Shown here: piece by piece, positions 24,659 through 33,314 of the stretch | Numbering within the stretch: position 1 is the stretch's first letter | Layout of the letters: every line of letters begins with the position of its first letter | Source of the DNA: a bacterium | GTDB lineage: Bacteria; Bacillota; Clostridia; Lachnospirales; Lachnospiraceae | NCBI GenBank assembly: GCA_023666335.1 | Contig: JAMPCE010000005.1 | Coordinates: forward strand, 1 to 64,000 | Reading direction: 5' to 3' | DNA: 64,000 nt | Program-made: the position numbers and the translations under genes | Notes under the pieces: model-generated | What the model was told of the DNA's origin: nothing | Database searches by the model: none | What the model saw: the letters and a program-made list of their open reading frames with translations, nothing else

Positions 24659-25796
24659 CCGCCAGTCCTCCTTCTTCCAGATAATCCGCCACATTCTCTT
24701 TCGAAATCAGGCTGATATCCGCTGTAAAATACTGACTGGTGTTCCCCAGATCGTGGTAGTCCTGCAGCGCGTCGATGCAGAAGCTCCCCATCTGCGGCGC
24801 ATCAATGTACACCGTGGAATAAATGACATCCCTGTCAATCGCGTTCAGGATCGTATCGGAGACATAGTAACCCAGAATACTGACCGTACCCACCTTATTG
24901 TAATCGACCACCGCCTGATAGGCGCAGGTCGTGTTCAGCTCGTTTAAGCAGATCATGATGTCGGGGATGTTCCCCTCCATAAAGAGATCGCGGACGGACT
25001 CTTCCACCGAAAAGGCGTTGGTGTCATCCACCGTCTGCAGCGCCAGATCGATCACCGTATCGCCGCGCTCCTGCTCGATCGTCTCCTGAATGCCGGAATA
25101 AATGATATTCTGATCCAAACTGTTCGCGTAGGAATTGACCAATATGGTCACTCTGATAGGGCGTTCCGCCGATCCCACTTTCACGGTCGTGACCTCAGCG
25201 CCGGGGCTCACGCGCATCTCGCTTGTGCCCGCAAGCTTTTCCCGCACGATCTTCACCGCCTGTCTGCCGTACTCTCTGCCCAGATTATAGCCGCCGACGC
25301 TCACGAAGCTGCACCGCGCGCTCTGGGTGCTGTCGCCGTAGAGCGTCACCACGGGGATCCCCTCCGCTGCCGCCTGATCGATCAGCGCCGTCATTTCCTC
25401 GTCCTCGCCTGCCGTCACGATGATGCCATCCACACCGGAGGCGATCGCCACCTGCATCTGCTCCTCCACACTGTAATTCTGGAACTGGTCGTTTCCCAGC
25501 CAGTCCACATAGACATTGTCCCGAAGCGCCCGCTCATTTGCCCCCTGATAGACGGACTGCCAAAAAGCGCTCTTGCTGTCCTGTGTGATCAGCATATAGT
25601 ATCTGTCGTAGACGCCGCCCGCATTCTCCTCCTCGTAGCTGCCTCTGTAAAACCATATCACGAAGACTGCCAGCACGACAGTCATGATCACGCTGACCGC
25701 CGTCAGGAACACGGGAAGAAACCCCGAAAATTTTCTTTCCGGGGTCTCTGATCCTGTATGCCGCTGTCGGTCGTTTTTATTTGTAGTACGAATCAT
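24648..25796 (-). CDS. Membrane-tethered periplasmic-binding-protein sensor
   Basis: 382 residues. A basic cytoplasmic N-terminus, one membrane segment (FLTAVSVIMTVVLAVFVIWF, about residues 29-50) and a Peripla_BP_4 sugar-binding domain (YMLITQDSKSAFWQSVYQGA, GVDGIIVTAGEDEEMTALID, GIPVVTLYGDSTQSARCSFV). It has no lipobox, so it is anchored rather than released. Membrane-anchored binding proteins next to LytS/YesM-type kinases (for example XylFII-LytS in clostridia) pass sugar binding to the kinase; the layout here is the same. It overlaps both neighbours (DHH gene by 20 bp, kinase by 11 bp). Confidence 0.88.
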   Translation of the reverse strand: MIRTTNKNDRQRHTGSETPERKFSGFLPVFLTAVSVIMTVVLAVFVIWFYRGSYEEENAGGVYDRYYMLITQDSKSAFWQSVYQGANERALRDNVYVDWLGNDQFQNYSVEEQMQVAIASGVDGIIVTAGEDEEMTALIDQAAAEGIPVVTLYGDSTQSARCSFVSVGGYNLGREYGRQAVKIVREKLAGTSEMRVSPGAEVTTVKVGSAERPIRVTILVNSYANSLDQNIIYSGIQETIEQERGDTVIDLALQTVDDTNAFSVEESVRDLFMEGNIPDIMICLNELNTTCAYQAVVDYNKVGTVSILGYYVSDTILNAIDRDVIYSTVYIDAPQMGSFCIDALQDYHDLGNTSQYFTADISLISKENVADYLEEGGLADEE

Positions 25797-26703
25797 AGTT
25801 TACGATCTCGTCCAAAAGTTTCGGCAGTTTTTCTTCGATCTCCTCATCCGGGAACTGGCAGGTGCCCACCGCCATATGCCCGCCGCCGCCGTATTTGAGC
25901 ATCAGGCTGCCGACATTCACATGGGAAGTGCGGTTTAAGACACTGTAGCCCACCGCTGCGGAACATCCCTTGCCGCCCCTGCCGCTCACGATCCAGACGG
26001 AGATATTCTGCTCCGGATACATGCTGTAGATCAGGAAGCGGTTGCCGGAATAGATGGGATCCACGCCCCGCAGATCGGAAATGATCACGTCTTTCTCGAC
26101 CCTCGTATGCGCCCGCACCATCTCCTTGAATTTCTGGTCCTGCTCACGGTAGATCTCAATGCGCTCCTGCACGTCGGGCAGCGCCAAAATCTCCTCCGTA
26201 TTCATGGTGCGGCAGCACTCCATCAGCTTCTCCATGAGCTGATAGTTCGAGATCGTGAAATTGCGCCATCTGCCGAGTCCCGTGCGGGGATCCATGAGAA
26301 ACCCTACCAGGATCCAGCCCTGCGGGTTCTGGATCTCGTCGATGGTCAGATTCCCGGAGTCCACCTTATCCACCGCCACCATCATATCATCAAAGTGGGA
26401 GAAGCGCTCCTCGCCGCCGTAATACTCGTAAATGATGCGCGCGCAGGAGGGGGTAATACGGCTCTCGCCCTTATACTTTCCCTTTAATTCGTTGCGCTCG
26501 TGCTCGCTGGAATGATGGTCGAACCAGAGCCCGCACCCCTCCACAAAGGGGACATTCGCCAGCACATCGTTCTCCGTGATCTCCACGAGCCCGTCCTGCA
26601 GGTCCTTCGGGTGCGCGAACTTCCAACTGTCGATCAGGCCGATCTCCTTTAAGAGGGCGCCGCACGCCAGTCCGTCAAAATCAGATCTCGTTACCAGTCT
26701 CAT
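25777..26703 (-). CDS. DHH-family phosphoesterase
   Basis: 308 residues from MRLVTRSDFDGLACGALLKE. DHH motifs are clear: SDFDGLA (motif I), LWFDHHSSEHERN (motif III, DHH), and a DHHA1-type glycine-rich C-terminus, LMLKYGGGGHMAVGTCQF. The family includes exopolyphosphatases, oligoribonucleases and cyclic-dinucleotide phosphodiesterases; the exact substrate cannot be decided here. The start at 26703 follows AAGGAGAAGAGAAGG; the longer frame to 26790 runs into the hairpin element. It heads the sugar-sensing operon, with its end overlapping the sensor gene by 20 bp, an uncommon association. Confidence 0.85.
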   Translation of the reverse strand: MRLVTRSDFDGLACGALLKEIGLIDSWKFAHPKDLQDGLVEITENDVLANVPFVEGCGLWFDHHSSEHERNELKGKYKGESRITPSCARIIYEYYGGEERFSHFDDMMVAVDKVDSGNLTIDEIQNPQGWILVGFLMDPRTGLGRWRNFTISNYQLMEKLMECCRTMNTEEILALPDVQERIEIYREQDQKFKEMVRAHTRVEKDVIISDLRGVDPIYSGNRFLIYSMYPEQNISVWIVSGRGGKGCSAAVGYSVLNRTSHVNVGSLMLKYGGGGHMAVGTCQFPDEEIEEKLPKLLDEIVNYDSYYK

Positions 26704-26767
26704 ACCTTCTCTTCTCCTTTTTATGTACTGTACTTGATTGATTGCAAAACATTTTCCTGATTGTTGA

Positions 26768-26919
26768 AATTGTACAAACAGGATAACCAACGCAGACTCG
26801 CTTGCGCTCCATTTCAGCCGTAACAGACGCTAAACTCGGGAGTTGTTTCACAACTCCGAACCTCGTTAAGCGCTGACGGCTTACAAGGGTCTGCTTATGG
26901 TTATCCTGTTTGCACAATT
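26768..26919 (-). repeat. H hairpin element, copy H1 (~150 bp)
   Basis: Starts AATTGTACAAACAGGATAAC and ends with the complementary GTTATCCTGTTTGCACAATT, with inner complementary blocks (CGCAGAC / GTCTGCT) and a central hairpin (ACTCGGGAGTTG / CAACTCCGAAC). Same family as 42137-42303, 55169-55318 and 60887-61035 but in the opposite orientation. The rest of the 26704-27412 gap holds the M element, the lpl terminator and no gene. Confidence 0.85.
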
Positions 26920-26958
26920 ATCACAGTACGCCGATACATTTCGTAACCGCTGCATTGA

Positions 26959-27250
26959 GATTCTGGTGTCAAAAGGCTATTGATGCAGTGACAGATTGCG
27001 CAAAATGTTACGGAAGCTGTCTTGTGAAGGAATATGAGATTTTCTTAATATTCCGTCCGGTATCCAGCAATTTCGGGACAAGGATGTCCCGGAAAGCCCG
27101 CACTGAGTCCGGATGACGAATTGCGGGCAGTTGCGTTCGGTTTCCACAGTTTTATCGGAATATTTAGAAAATCCATATTCCGGAGCAGACGCAACGGAAC
27201 ATTTTGTGCAATCTGCCATTCTTATAAACAAAAAAAGTCTTTTGACATCT
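26959..27250 (+). repeat. M foldback element, copy M1 (~290 bp)
   Basis: Terminal sequences GATTCTGGTGTCAAAA and TTTTGACATC are inverted. Inner blocks are also complementary (CAGATTGCGCAAAATGTT with AACATTTTGTGCAATCTG; AATATTCCG with CGGAATATT), so the whole element can fold on itself, with a local hairpin TTTCGGGACA / TGTCCCGGAAA in one arm. An inverted copy is at 41794-42096. No open reading frame of note. Confidence 0.85.
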
Positions 27251-27319
27251 ATAGTATAAATTATAAAAGATAGCCGCTTGTATTTCAAGGAAAAGTTCGC
27301 AACATCAAACATGTTCACG

Positions 27320-27366
27320 CAAAAAAACAGAGTGTCTTCTCAGGATTTCTCCCTCGAAGACACTCT
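27320..27366 (-). terminator. Rho-independent terminator of the lpl operon
   Basis: On the minus strand CAGAGTGTCTTC and GAAGACACTCTG form a 12-bp stem followed by TTTTTTT, 46 bp past the stop of the binding-protein gene. Confidence 0.92.
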
Positions 27367-27412
27367 GCATATTATCGTACTATATTCCGTTTCGAACGAA
27401 TCTCAAACCGTC

Positions 27413-29158
27413 TTACGGAAGCATCGTCGCATCACCGAACGTCGCTTTCCACTTCTCAGCACGCTCGTCGGAGATCGCCTGACCGCCGGAGCTCATGTAA
27501 TCAGCCATCGCGTCATCCCATACCTGATCGAAGCTCTCAACAGGTGCGACAACCGCGTTATCCAGAAGCACATCTCTCTTCTTTGCAAGGGCTTCGCCCT
27601 GACCTTCTGCGGAAGTGATCTCGCCTACGTTTACAGGCTTGCTCGGAATCGCGTCCGTGTTTGCGATCGCGTTTGCTTTCTCGACCAGCGCCGTATCGAT
27701 ACCGCTGTAAGAGTGTGCCGTGGATTTTGCCGTCACTTCGGGATCCATCAGGTTCAGACCGTTACAGGTGATCGTGTAATCGATGTTGAAACCGGAGTTC
27801 TGGATATCGTCGCCCGTTGCTGCAACGATCTCGATCGCGCCGTCGTCCAGCTTGTTGTGGGTAACGCCCTCGTCACCGATCTGCAGATACTCGATCGCTT
27901 CCGGAGAGCTGATGAAATCAAGGTAAAGCAGGCTTGCCAGAGGCTCGTCGTTGGTGGACGGGAAGAAGATCTTACGGTCGCCCGTGGTGCCGTTTACGAA
28001 CTTCGTGTGCGTGCCCTTGCTGTCCTCGAAGCAGTCTACTGCAACGAAAGCAGCGTCGGGGCTTACCAGTCTCTCCAGATTGGTCTGGATGGAATCCTCA
28101 CCGTTTCTGTAAGGGTAATCCCAGTTGTGCATGAATGCGCCGACATAACCCGCTTTCATCATATCATCCTCGGTCGTGTCACCGCTCCCGTACAGAGCGA
28201 AGTCATCCCACATAAGACCGTCGTTGTACCACTTGTTCAGTACGCGGATCGCCTCTTTTGCGCCGTTCTGGGTGAGCTTTCTGTCATCGAATCCGTTTAC
28301 ATAATATTCATAGTCCGTGATATCGGGATCCATGAAAGACTCGATCAAAAGCGCTGCTCTCCAGCCTACATCGTAGCTGACGGAGAAAGGAATCATCTTA
28401 TCCGCATCCGCACCGAGCAGGGTGTCTGCATTGTCGCGGAACGCGATCAGCATGTCTTCAAACTCCTGACGGGTCGTAGGCTCGCTTAAGCCCAGGGTAT
28501 CCAGCCAGTCTTTGCGCACGAACGTATTGATACGGTTCGTCACCGCCAGCTTACCCTCGATCGCCCAGAGGTTGCCGTTCTCGGGATCCTTGTCGCAGTA
28601 GATGTTGGTCTCGCCGAGCCAGTTCCACATATTCGGAAGCACATCTTTGTAATCGTCTACATAGGAGCCAAGATTCAGTACGCCGCCCATGTTCGCATAG
28701 GTCTGGATCGTAGCGAAGTCATAGGTGAGGCAGATATCCGGCGCATCGCCTGCTGCCAGAAGGTTGTTGATCTGCTCTACCTCCGTCCAACGGGGAACGG
28801 ATACAAACTCAACCTCTACATTGTGCTGTGCCAGCATCTGATCCTTGATGTACTGCGTGTACTTGTTGTTCGTCGGATCGGAACCGCCGTCGTTCTCACG
28901 GTTATATACCTCTACCGTGATCTTTCTGGTGTCCGCAAATTTGCCGTCCACCAATTCTCCGTTTGTCGGATCCGCCGCGCCGCTGTCCGCCGCAGGGGTC
29001 TCCGCCGCACTGTCGTCCGTTGCGGGCGTCTCCGCTGCCGGCTCGGATGACTGCGTGTTGTCAGCCGCAGGAGTCGATGCGGAATCATTGCCGCCGCAGG
29101 CTGTCAGGGAAAATACCATAGCGCCTGCCAGTAATACTGATAACAATTTCTTTTTCAC
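27413..29158 (-). CDS. LplA/YtcQ-type sugar-binding lipoprotein (probable aldouronate)
   Basis: 581 residues. Lipobox SLTACGG, an Ala/Thr/Pro-rich linker, then a family-1 extracellular solute-binding domain of the large LplA/YtcQ type (ITVEVYNRENDGGSDPTNNK, INNLLAAGDAPDICLTYDFA, NRINTFVRKDWLDTLGL). It is the third transporter gene of a GH3-aguA-lplB-lplC-lplA order and ends at a strong terminator. Alpha-glucuronidase in the same operon makes aldouronates (glucuronic-acid-substituted xylo-oligosaccharides) the likely ligand, as in the aldouronate clusters of Paenibacillus; the ligand itself is inferred. Confidence 0.88.
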   Translation of the reverse strand: MKKKLLSVLLAGAMVFSLTACGGNDSASTPAADNTQSSEPAAETPATDDSAAETPAADSGAADPTNGELVDGKFADTRKITVEVYNRENDGGSDPTNNKYTQYIKDQMLAQHNVEVEFVSVPRWTEVEQINNLLAAGDAPDICLTYDFATIQTYANMGGVLNLGSYVDDYKDVLPNMWNWLGETNIYCDKDPENGNLWAIEGKLAVTNRINTFVRKDWLDTLGLSEPTTRQEFEDMLIAFRDNADTLLGADADKMIPFSVSYDVGWRAALLIESFMDPDITDYEYYVNGFDDRKLTQNGAKEAIRVLNKWYNDGLMWDDFALYGSGDTTEDDMMKAGYVGAFMHNWDYPYRNGEDSIQTNLERLVSPDAAFVAVDCFEDSKGTHTKFVNGTTGDRKIFFPSTNDEPLASLLYLDFISSPEAIEYLQIGDEGVTHNKLDDGAIEIVAATGDDIQNSGFNIDYTITCNGLNLMDPEVTAKSTAHSYSGIDTALVEKANAIANTDAIPSKPVNVGEITSAEGQGEALAKKRDVLLDNAVVAPVESFDQVWDDAMADYMSSGGQAISDERAEKWKATFGDATMLP

Positions 29159-29256
29159 TCTTTTACCTCCCTTTTTGTGTGATAGTGTAAGAAACTATGA
29201 ATGAACGGATATTCGTGTAAAAAATAATGCTTTGTTGAATACCCGATTATTCCTTT

Positions 29257-30132
29257 TTACTCTTTTACCGCTCCCATCGTAACGCCGTGAATGAAATACT
29301 TTTGCAGGAACGGATAGATGCACAGGATCGGGATCGTCGAGAACATCACGACGGCCGCTTTGACCGACTCCTGTAAGCCGGGTGTGGAAAAGCCCTCCTG
29401 TGTGGCGATCTCCACGCTGTTCATGTTATTCAAAATATTGTACAGGAAGAGCTGCAGCGGATAGAAGATCTCTTTGTTGATATACATCAACGCGTCGGAG
29501 TAACCGTTCCAGCGTCCTACCGCATAGAACAGGGCAAGCGTCGCAAACACCGGTTTGGACAGCGGCAGATAGATACTGGTCAGTATCTTGAAATAATTGG
29601 CGCCGTCGATCTCCGCCGACTCCCGCAGGCTCTCCGGAATCCCGTAAAAGAAGCTCCTCATGATGATCATGTTGTAAACGCTCATACAGCTCGGGATGAT
29701 CAGCACCAGCGGATTATTCAGGAAATTCAGGCTCTTCATCAACAGGTAGTTCGGGATCGTACCTGCGTTGAAAAACATGGTGATCGTGATGAAGATATTG
29801 ATCGCCCCGCGGCCCTTTAACTTTTCAAAGATCAGCGGATACGCACACAGCGCCGTCATCGTCAGGGACACGAGCGTGCATACGAGTGTCAGAAATACCG
29901 TCCAGAAGAAAGAGCGGACATATTTCATATCGGTAAGCACCATCGCGTACGCATCTAAGTTAAAGCCCTTCGGCCACAGATACACTTCCCGTTTGATCAG
30001 CGCTTCCGTGGAGCTCAAGGATCTCGCCAGCAGATTGATCATGGGGATCAGGCACATCAGGCTGACGATGATACAGATCAGGACAAAGACCAGATCTCCC
30101 GCTTTTTCGGATTTAGAACGAACTTTATTCAT
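29257..30132 (-). CDS. LplC/YtcP-type carbohydrate ABC transporter permease
   Basis: 291 residues, six membrane segments. It has the binding-protein-dependent permease signature EAAA-like loop ESAEIDGANYFKILTSIYLP LSKP and the conserved C-terminus PILCIYPFLQKYFIHGVTMG AVKE typical of LplC/YtcP proteins. It follows lplB by 37 bp; the ATG follows GAGGAGG. Forms the channel with the permease at 30170-31129. No ATPase gene is in this operon; such importers normally share a general MsmK-type ATPase encoded elsewhere. Confidence 0.92.
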   Translation of the reverse strand: MNKVRSKSEKAGDLVFVLICIIVSLMCLIPMINLLARSLSSTEALIKREVYLWPKGFNLDAYAMVLTDMKYVRSFFWTVFLTLVCTLVSLTMTALCAYPLIFEKLKGRGAINIFITITMFFNAGTIPNYLLMKSLNFLNNPLVLIIPSCMSVYNMIIMRSFFYGIPESLRESAEIDGANYFKILTSIYLPLSKPVFATLALFYAVGRWNGYSDALMYINKEIFYPLQLFLYNILNNMNSVEIATQEGFSTPGLQESVKAAVVMFSTIPILCIYPFLQKYFIHGVTMGAVKE

Positions 30133-30169
30133 ATCGGCTTTCCTCCTCTATAGGAATGCTATCTTTCTT

Positions 30170-31129
30170 TTACCAGATTCCGCGTTCGCCCAATTTTCCG
30201 GCGATCCAGTTAGCGAGCAACAGGAAGATCACACAGATGACCGACTGGAACAGACCGACGGCAGTCGTCATCGAGAATTGCAGGCTCTTGATACCGTATT
30301 TGTAGATAAAGGTCGAAAGAACCTCCGCAACGTCCATGACGAGATTGTTCTGCAATGCGAACGGTCTGTCGAAGCTGCTTCCCAGAATGTTACCCAGATT
30401 CATGACAAGCAGTACCACGATCGTCGATTTGATGCCGGGAAGCGTGATATGCCACATCTTCCTGAATCGTCCGGCGCCGTCCACGGAAGCCGCCTCGTAT
30501 AACTCCGAATTGATCCCGGCAATGGCTGCCAGATAGACAATGGAGTTCCAGCCGAAACTCTGCCAGATACCGAGGAATATGTAAGTCCACCGCCAGTTAC
30601 TCGAATCGTTCAGAAACGGGATCGAGTCAAAACCGAGCTGCCCCAGAAGCAGATTGAGAAAGCCCGTGCTGGGCGCAAAGATCTGTAACGCCAGACCGTA
30701 AATGATGACCCAGGAGAGGAAGTGCGGCATGTAAGCGATCGTCTGCACGACCCGCTTGAAGTTCTTAAATACCAGCTCATTCAAGATCAGAGCAAAGATG
30801 ATCGGGATCGAGAAACCGATGACGAGATCCATCAGGTTCAGTACCAAGGTATTGCGCAGCGCGCGGATGAAATCTCTGTTGTTGAACGCTTTGATGAAAT
30901 ATTCAAAACCGTGATCCCCTGCGAGCGGCATCTCCCATACGCTCTGCACGATGCTGTATTTCTTAAAAGCGATCTGGATATAGACCATCGGCACATACTT
31001 AAAAATGAGCAGATACAACAGCGGCAGCGCAAGCAATGCGTACAACTGCCAGTATCGCTTCATGTAGACGCCGAAACTCTGCTTTTTCTGCACCGTGGGA
31101 ACTTTCTTCTTTGATCCCTTCATTCTCAT
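30170..31129 (-). CDS. LplB/YteP-type carbohydrate ABC transporter permease
   Basis: 319 residues with a basic N-terminus and six membrane segments. LLALPLLYLLIFKYVPMVYI QIAFKKYS and the loop ELYEAASVDGAGRFRKMWHI TLPG are typical of the LplB/YteP family. The ATG at 31129 follows GGAGGG. A TATAAT (minus strand, 31185-31180) with no good -35 lies in the 140 bp AT-rich gap behind aguA, which may be an internal, activator-dependent promoter for the transporter genes. Confidence 0.92.
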   Translation of the reverse strand: MRMKGSKKKVPTVQKKQSFGVYMKRYWQLYALLALPLLYLLIFKYVPMVYIQIAFKKYSIVQSVWEMPLAGDHGFEYFIKAFNNRDFIRALRNTLVLNLMDLVIGFSIPIIFALILNELVFKNFKRVVQTIAYMPHFLSWVIIYGLALQIFAPSTGFLNLLLGQLGFDSIPFLNDSSNWRWTYIFLGIWQSFGWNSIVYLAAIAGINSELYEAASVDGAGRFRKMWHITLPGIKSTIVVLLVMNLGNILGSSFDRPFALQNNLVMDVAEVLSTFIYKYGIKSLQFSMTTAVGLFQSVICVIFLLLANWIAGKLGERGIW

Positions 31130-31269
31130 CCCTCCATAAGATAATTACTAAAAACCGATTCTACTTATTATTATTTATTATTATAGAGTATTCTTTCCGC
31201 ATTTTCTGGTCATATATTGCTATTCCGACCTCATATTTTGCTTATTTTTTGTGCAAAATGATAGATAGG

Positions 31270-33279
31270 TCAATATATTTTGCGGTTTTTTTCGTCCGAA
31301 ACGCCGGATTTTCTGTAAAAATATGTGTTGATCTGGTCACGCCACTCGCGCGCGCTCTCCTGCTGCTCCCGCAGGCGCGCCGCAATGCGCTGAAACGGCT
31401 TTTCTTCGATCCTGCCCTGCAAGTTCCCGAAGCGTTCCGCCATCTCGTCCACGATCTCTGCGCCCTCAAAGTGCGTATCGTAGATGTGCTGGATCACCGT
31501 CTTGCCCGAATGCAGCTTCCAGGTATAGGGGATATGGTGGAAGAACAACAGCAGTTCGTCCGGGCATTTCTCTTTATCGTCATAGACCGAAGCGTGCGGC
31601 TCCCTGTACAAAAGCGCGTATCCCGTCCCTTCATGGCTCCTGTCCACACCGATCCCCAGATGATCCGCCCTGTGGTAAGTGCCCCATCTGCTGTATTCGT
31701 ACCCGTCCACGTTCGGCCCGTAATGGAAATTCGGGTTTACCATCCAGCCGATCCCCAGCGGAGACGTATATTTTTCATAAGTCTGCCACGACGAAAGCAG
31801 CAAAGACAATAGGGTCTTTCGCACCTCTTCGTCGCTTCCGAACGTCAGTTCGATCCACTCCGCCGCGATCTCCTCTGCCGACAGTTCCGGCTCAAAGCAA
31901 AGCCGCCCGAAACCGTACCAGTTGGCTGCCGCCAGATCATGCCCCGTCCAGTTTTCGTCGTTTCCCGTATTGGCAACAGCCGCCATGCCGCAGTTATGCT
32001 GCGAAAACGTCCTGCCGGAGACGATATCCCGTACCGTATCGTCCTCTTCTTTCACATAAGTCCGAAAGCGCAGGATCTCCTGAAACATCGGGATCAGATA
32101 GCAGACATGCCTCTGCTGTCCCGTATATTCCTGTGCGATCTGCACCTCCAATATCTGGTTGGTCTTTTGCAGGCCCCCGAAAAGCGGATGCACGGGTTCC
32201 CGCACCTGAAAATCCATCGGACCGTTCTTGATCTGTAAGACGACATTGTCGAGAAACTGCCCGTCCAAGCCGATAAAATTATCATAGCCCGACCGCGCGC
32301 GGTCCGTCTTTTGATCCCGCCAGTCCTGCTGGCAGTTATAGACAAAACAGCGCCATATGATAAGACCCCCGTAAGGCGCTGCGGCTTCCGCCAGCATGTT
32401 CGCGCCGTCCGCATGCGTCCTCCCGTAGGTAAACGGACCGGGACGCCCCTCCGAGTCCGCCTTGATCAGAAATCCGCCAAGCTCCGGCACTGCGCCAAAA
32501 ACAAGCTTCATCCGCTCTTTCCACCAGGCGCGCACGCCCTTGTCCAGCGGATCGGCGCTCTCCAGTTCTCCCAGTTCGATCGGCGCGGCGTAATTCAGGC
32601 TCAGATACAGTTTGATCCCGTAGCCTGCAAGCACTTCGGAAAGCGCTCTTACCCGCTCCAGATAGCGGTCGGTGATCAGCCACGTTGCCGCTTCTTTGAC
32701 GTTCACATTGTTGATGACGACCGCGTTGATCCCCACGCTTGCCGCCAGCCGCGCATATGTGACACTCCTGTCATTTACTAAGATCTCATTGTTTTCAAAG
32801 AAGAACGACTCCCCGGAATAACCGCGCTCGATGCTGCCGTCCATATTGTCCCAGTGATTCAGCATCCGAAGCGGCATGGCGGGCGTTCTCTCCCTGTCGA
32901 GTCCCGAAAGCGCCGTCTCCGTCTGTATCTGCCTGATCAAATCGAATGCGCCGTACAGGATCCCTTTGGAATCGGAGGCTTCGATCGTGATGCCGCCGTC
33001 TTTTTCAAAGAGGTGATAGCTTTCCGCCGCCATCCCCTCCCGCAGGGTCAGACAGACGCCGCAGCGGTCGCCCGCACCCGCCTTTTCGGCTGACAGATCC
33101 GCCCCTGCAAGGACTTTCAGTTCCCTGTCGAGCAGCCCCGCAAAAGCGTTCTGCAATTCCCTGACGGCATTTTCGATCACCCTGTCCTGCTGTCCTGTAA
33201 CGACAAGACAGCCGATCTTTTCCGCGCCCCTGCCGGAAACCTTTCTCATGTATGTAAGCCAAGCCTGTTCAAAGCCCAT
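31270..33279 (-). CDS. aguA: Alpha-glucuronidase, GH67
   Basis: 669 residues, the usual GH67 length. It removes (4-O-methyl-)D-glucuronic acid from the non-reducing end of aldouronates. Family markers are MPLRMLNHWDNMDGSIERGY SG, GGFLIKADSEGRPGPFTYGR (contains the region of the catalytic acid), YDNFIGLDGQFLDNVVLQIK and PMDFQVREPVHPLFGG (general-base pair region), and the C-terminal NPNFHYGPNVDGYEYSRWGT YHRAD. No signal peptide, so it acts in the cytoplasm on imported oligosaccharides. Lies 35 bp after the GH3 gene and upstream of the importer genes. Confidence 0.95.
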   Translation of the reverse strand: MGFEQAWLTYMRKVSGRGAEKIGCLVVTGQQDRVIENAVRELQNAFAGLLDRELKVLAGADLSAEKAGAGDRCGVCLTLREGMAAESYHLFEKDGGITIEASDSKGILYGAFDLIRQIQTETALSGLDRERTPAMPLRMLNHWDNMDGSIERGYSGESFFFENNEILVNDRSVTYARLAASVGINAVVINNVNVKEAATWLITDRYLERVRALSEVLAGYGIKLYLSLNYAAPIELGELESADPLDKGVRAWWKERMKLVFGAVPELGGFLIKADSEGRPGPFTYGRTHADGANMLAEAAAPYGGLIIWRCFVYNCQQDWRDQKTDRARSGYDNFIGLDGQFLDNVVLQIKNGPMDFQVREPVHPLFGGLQKTNQILEVQIAQEYTGQQRHVCYLIPMFQEILRFRTYVKEEDDTVRDIVSGRTFSQHNCGMAAVANTGNDENWTGHDLAAANWYGFGRLCFEPELSAEEIAAEWIELTFGSDEEVRKTLLSLLLSSWQTYEKYTSPLGIGWMVNPNFHYGPNVDGYEYSRWGTYHRADHLGIGVDRSHEGTGYALLYREPHASVYDDKEKCPDELLLFFHHIPYTWKLHSGKTVIQHIYDTHFEGAEIVDEMAERFGNLQGRIEEKPFQRIAARLREQQESAREWRDQINTYFYRKSGVSDEKNRKIY

Positions 33280-33314
33280 CTCATCGTCTCCCTGTCTTTT
33301 TTACGATACAACAT

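Noticed and set aside
26768..27250. An insertion sequence or tRNA-like gene in the H1-M1 gap
   Set aside because: No transposase frame and no cloverleaf or CCA-type features; only long self-complementary arms.
27278..28489. A 403-codon plus-strand frame across the lplA-type gene
   Set aside because: Antisense to a clear lipoprotein gene and crosses its terminator hairpin; no ribosome site.
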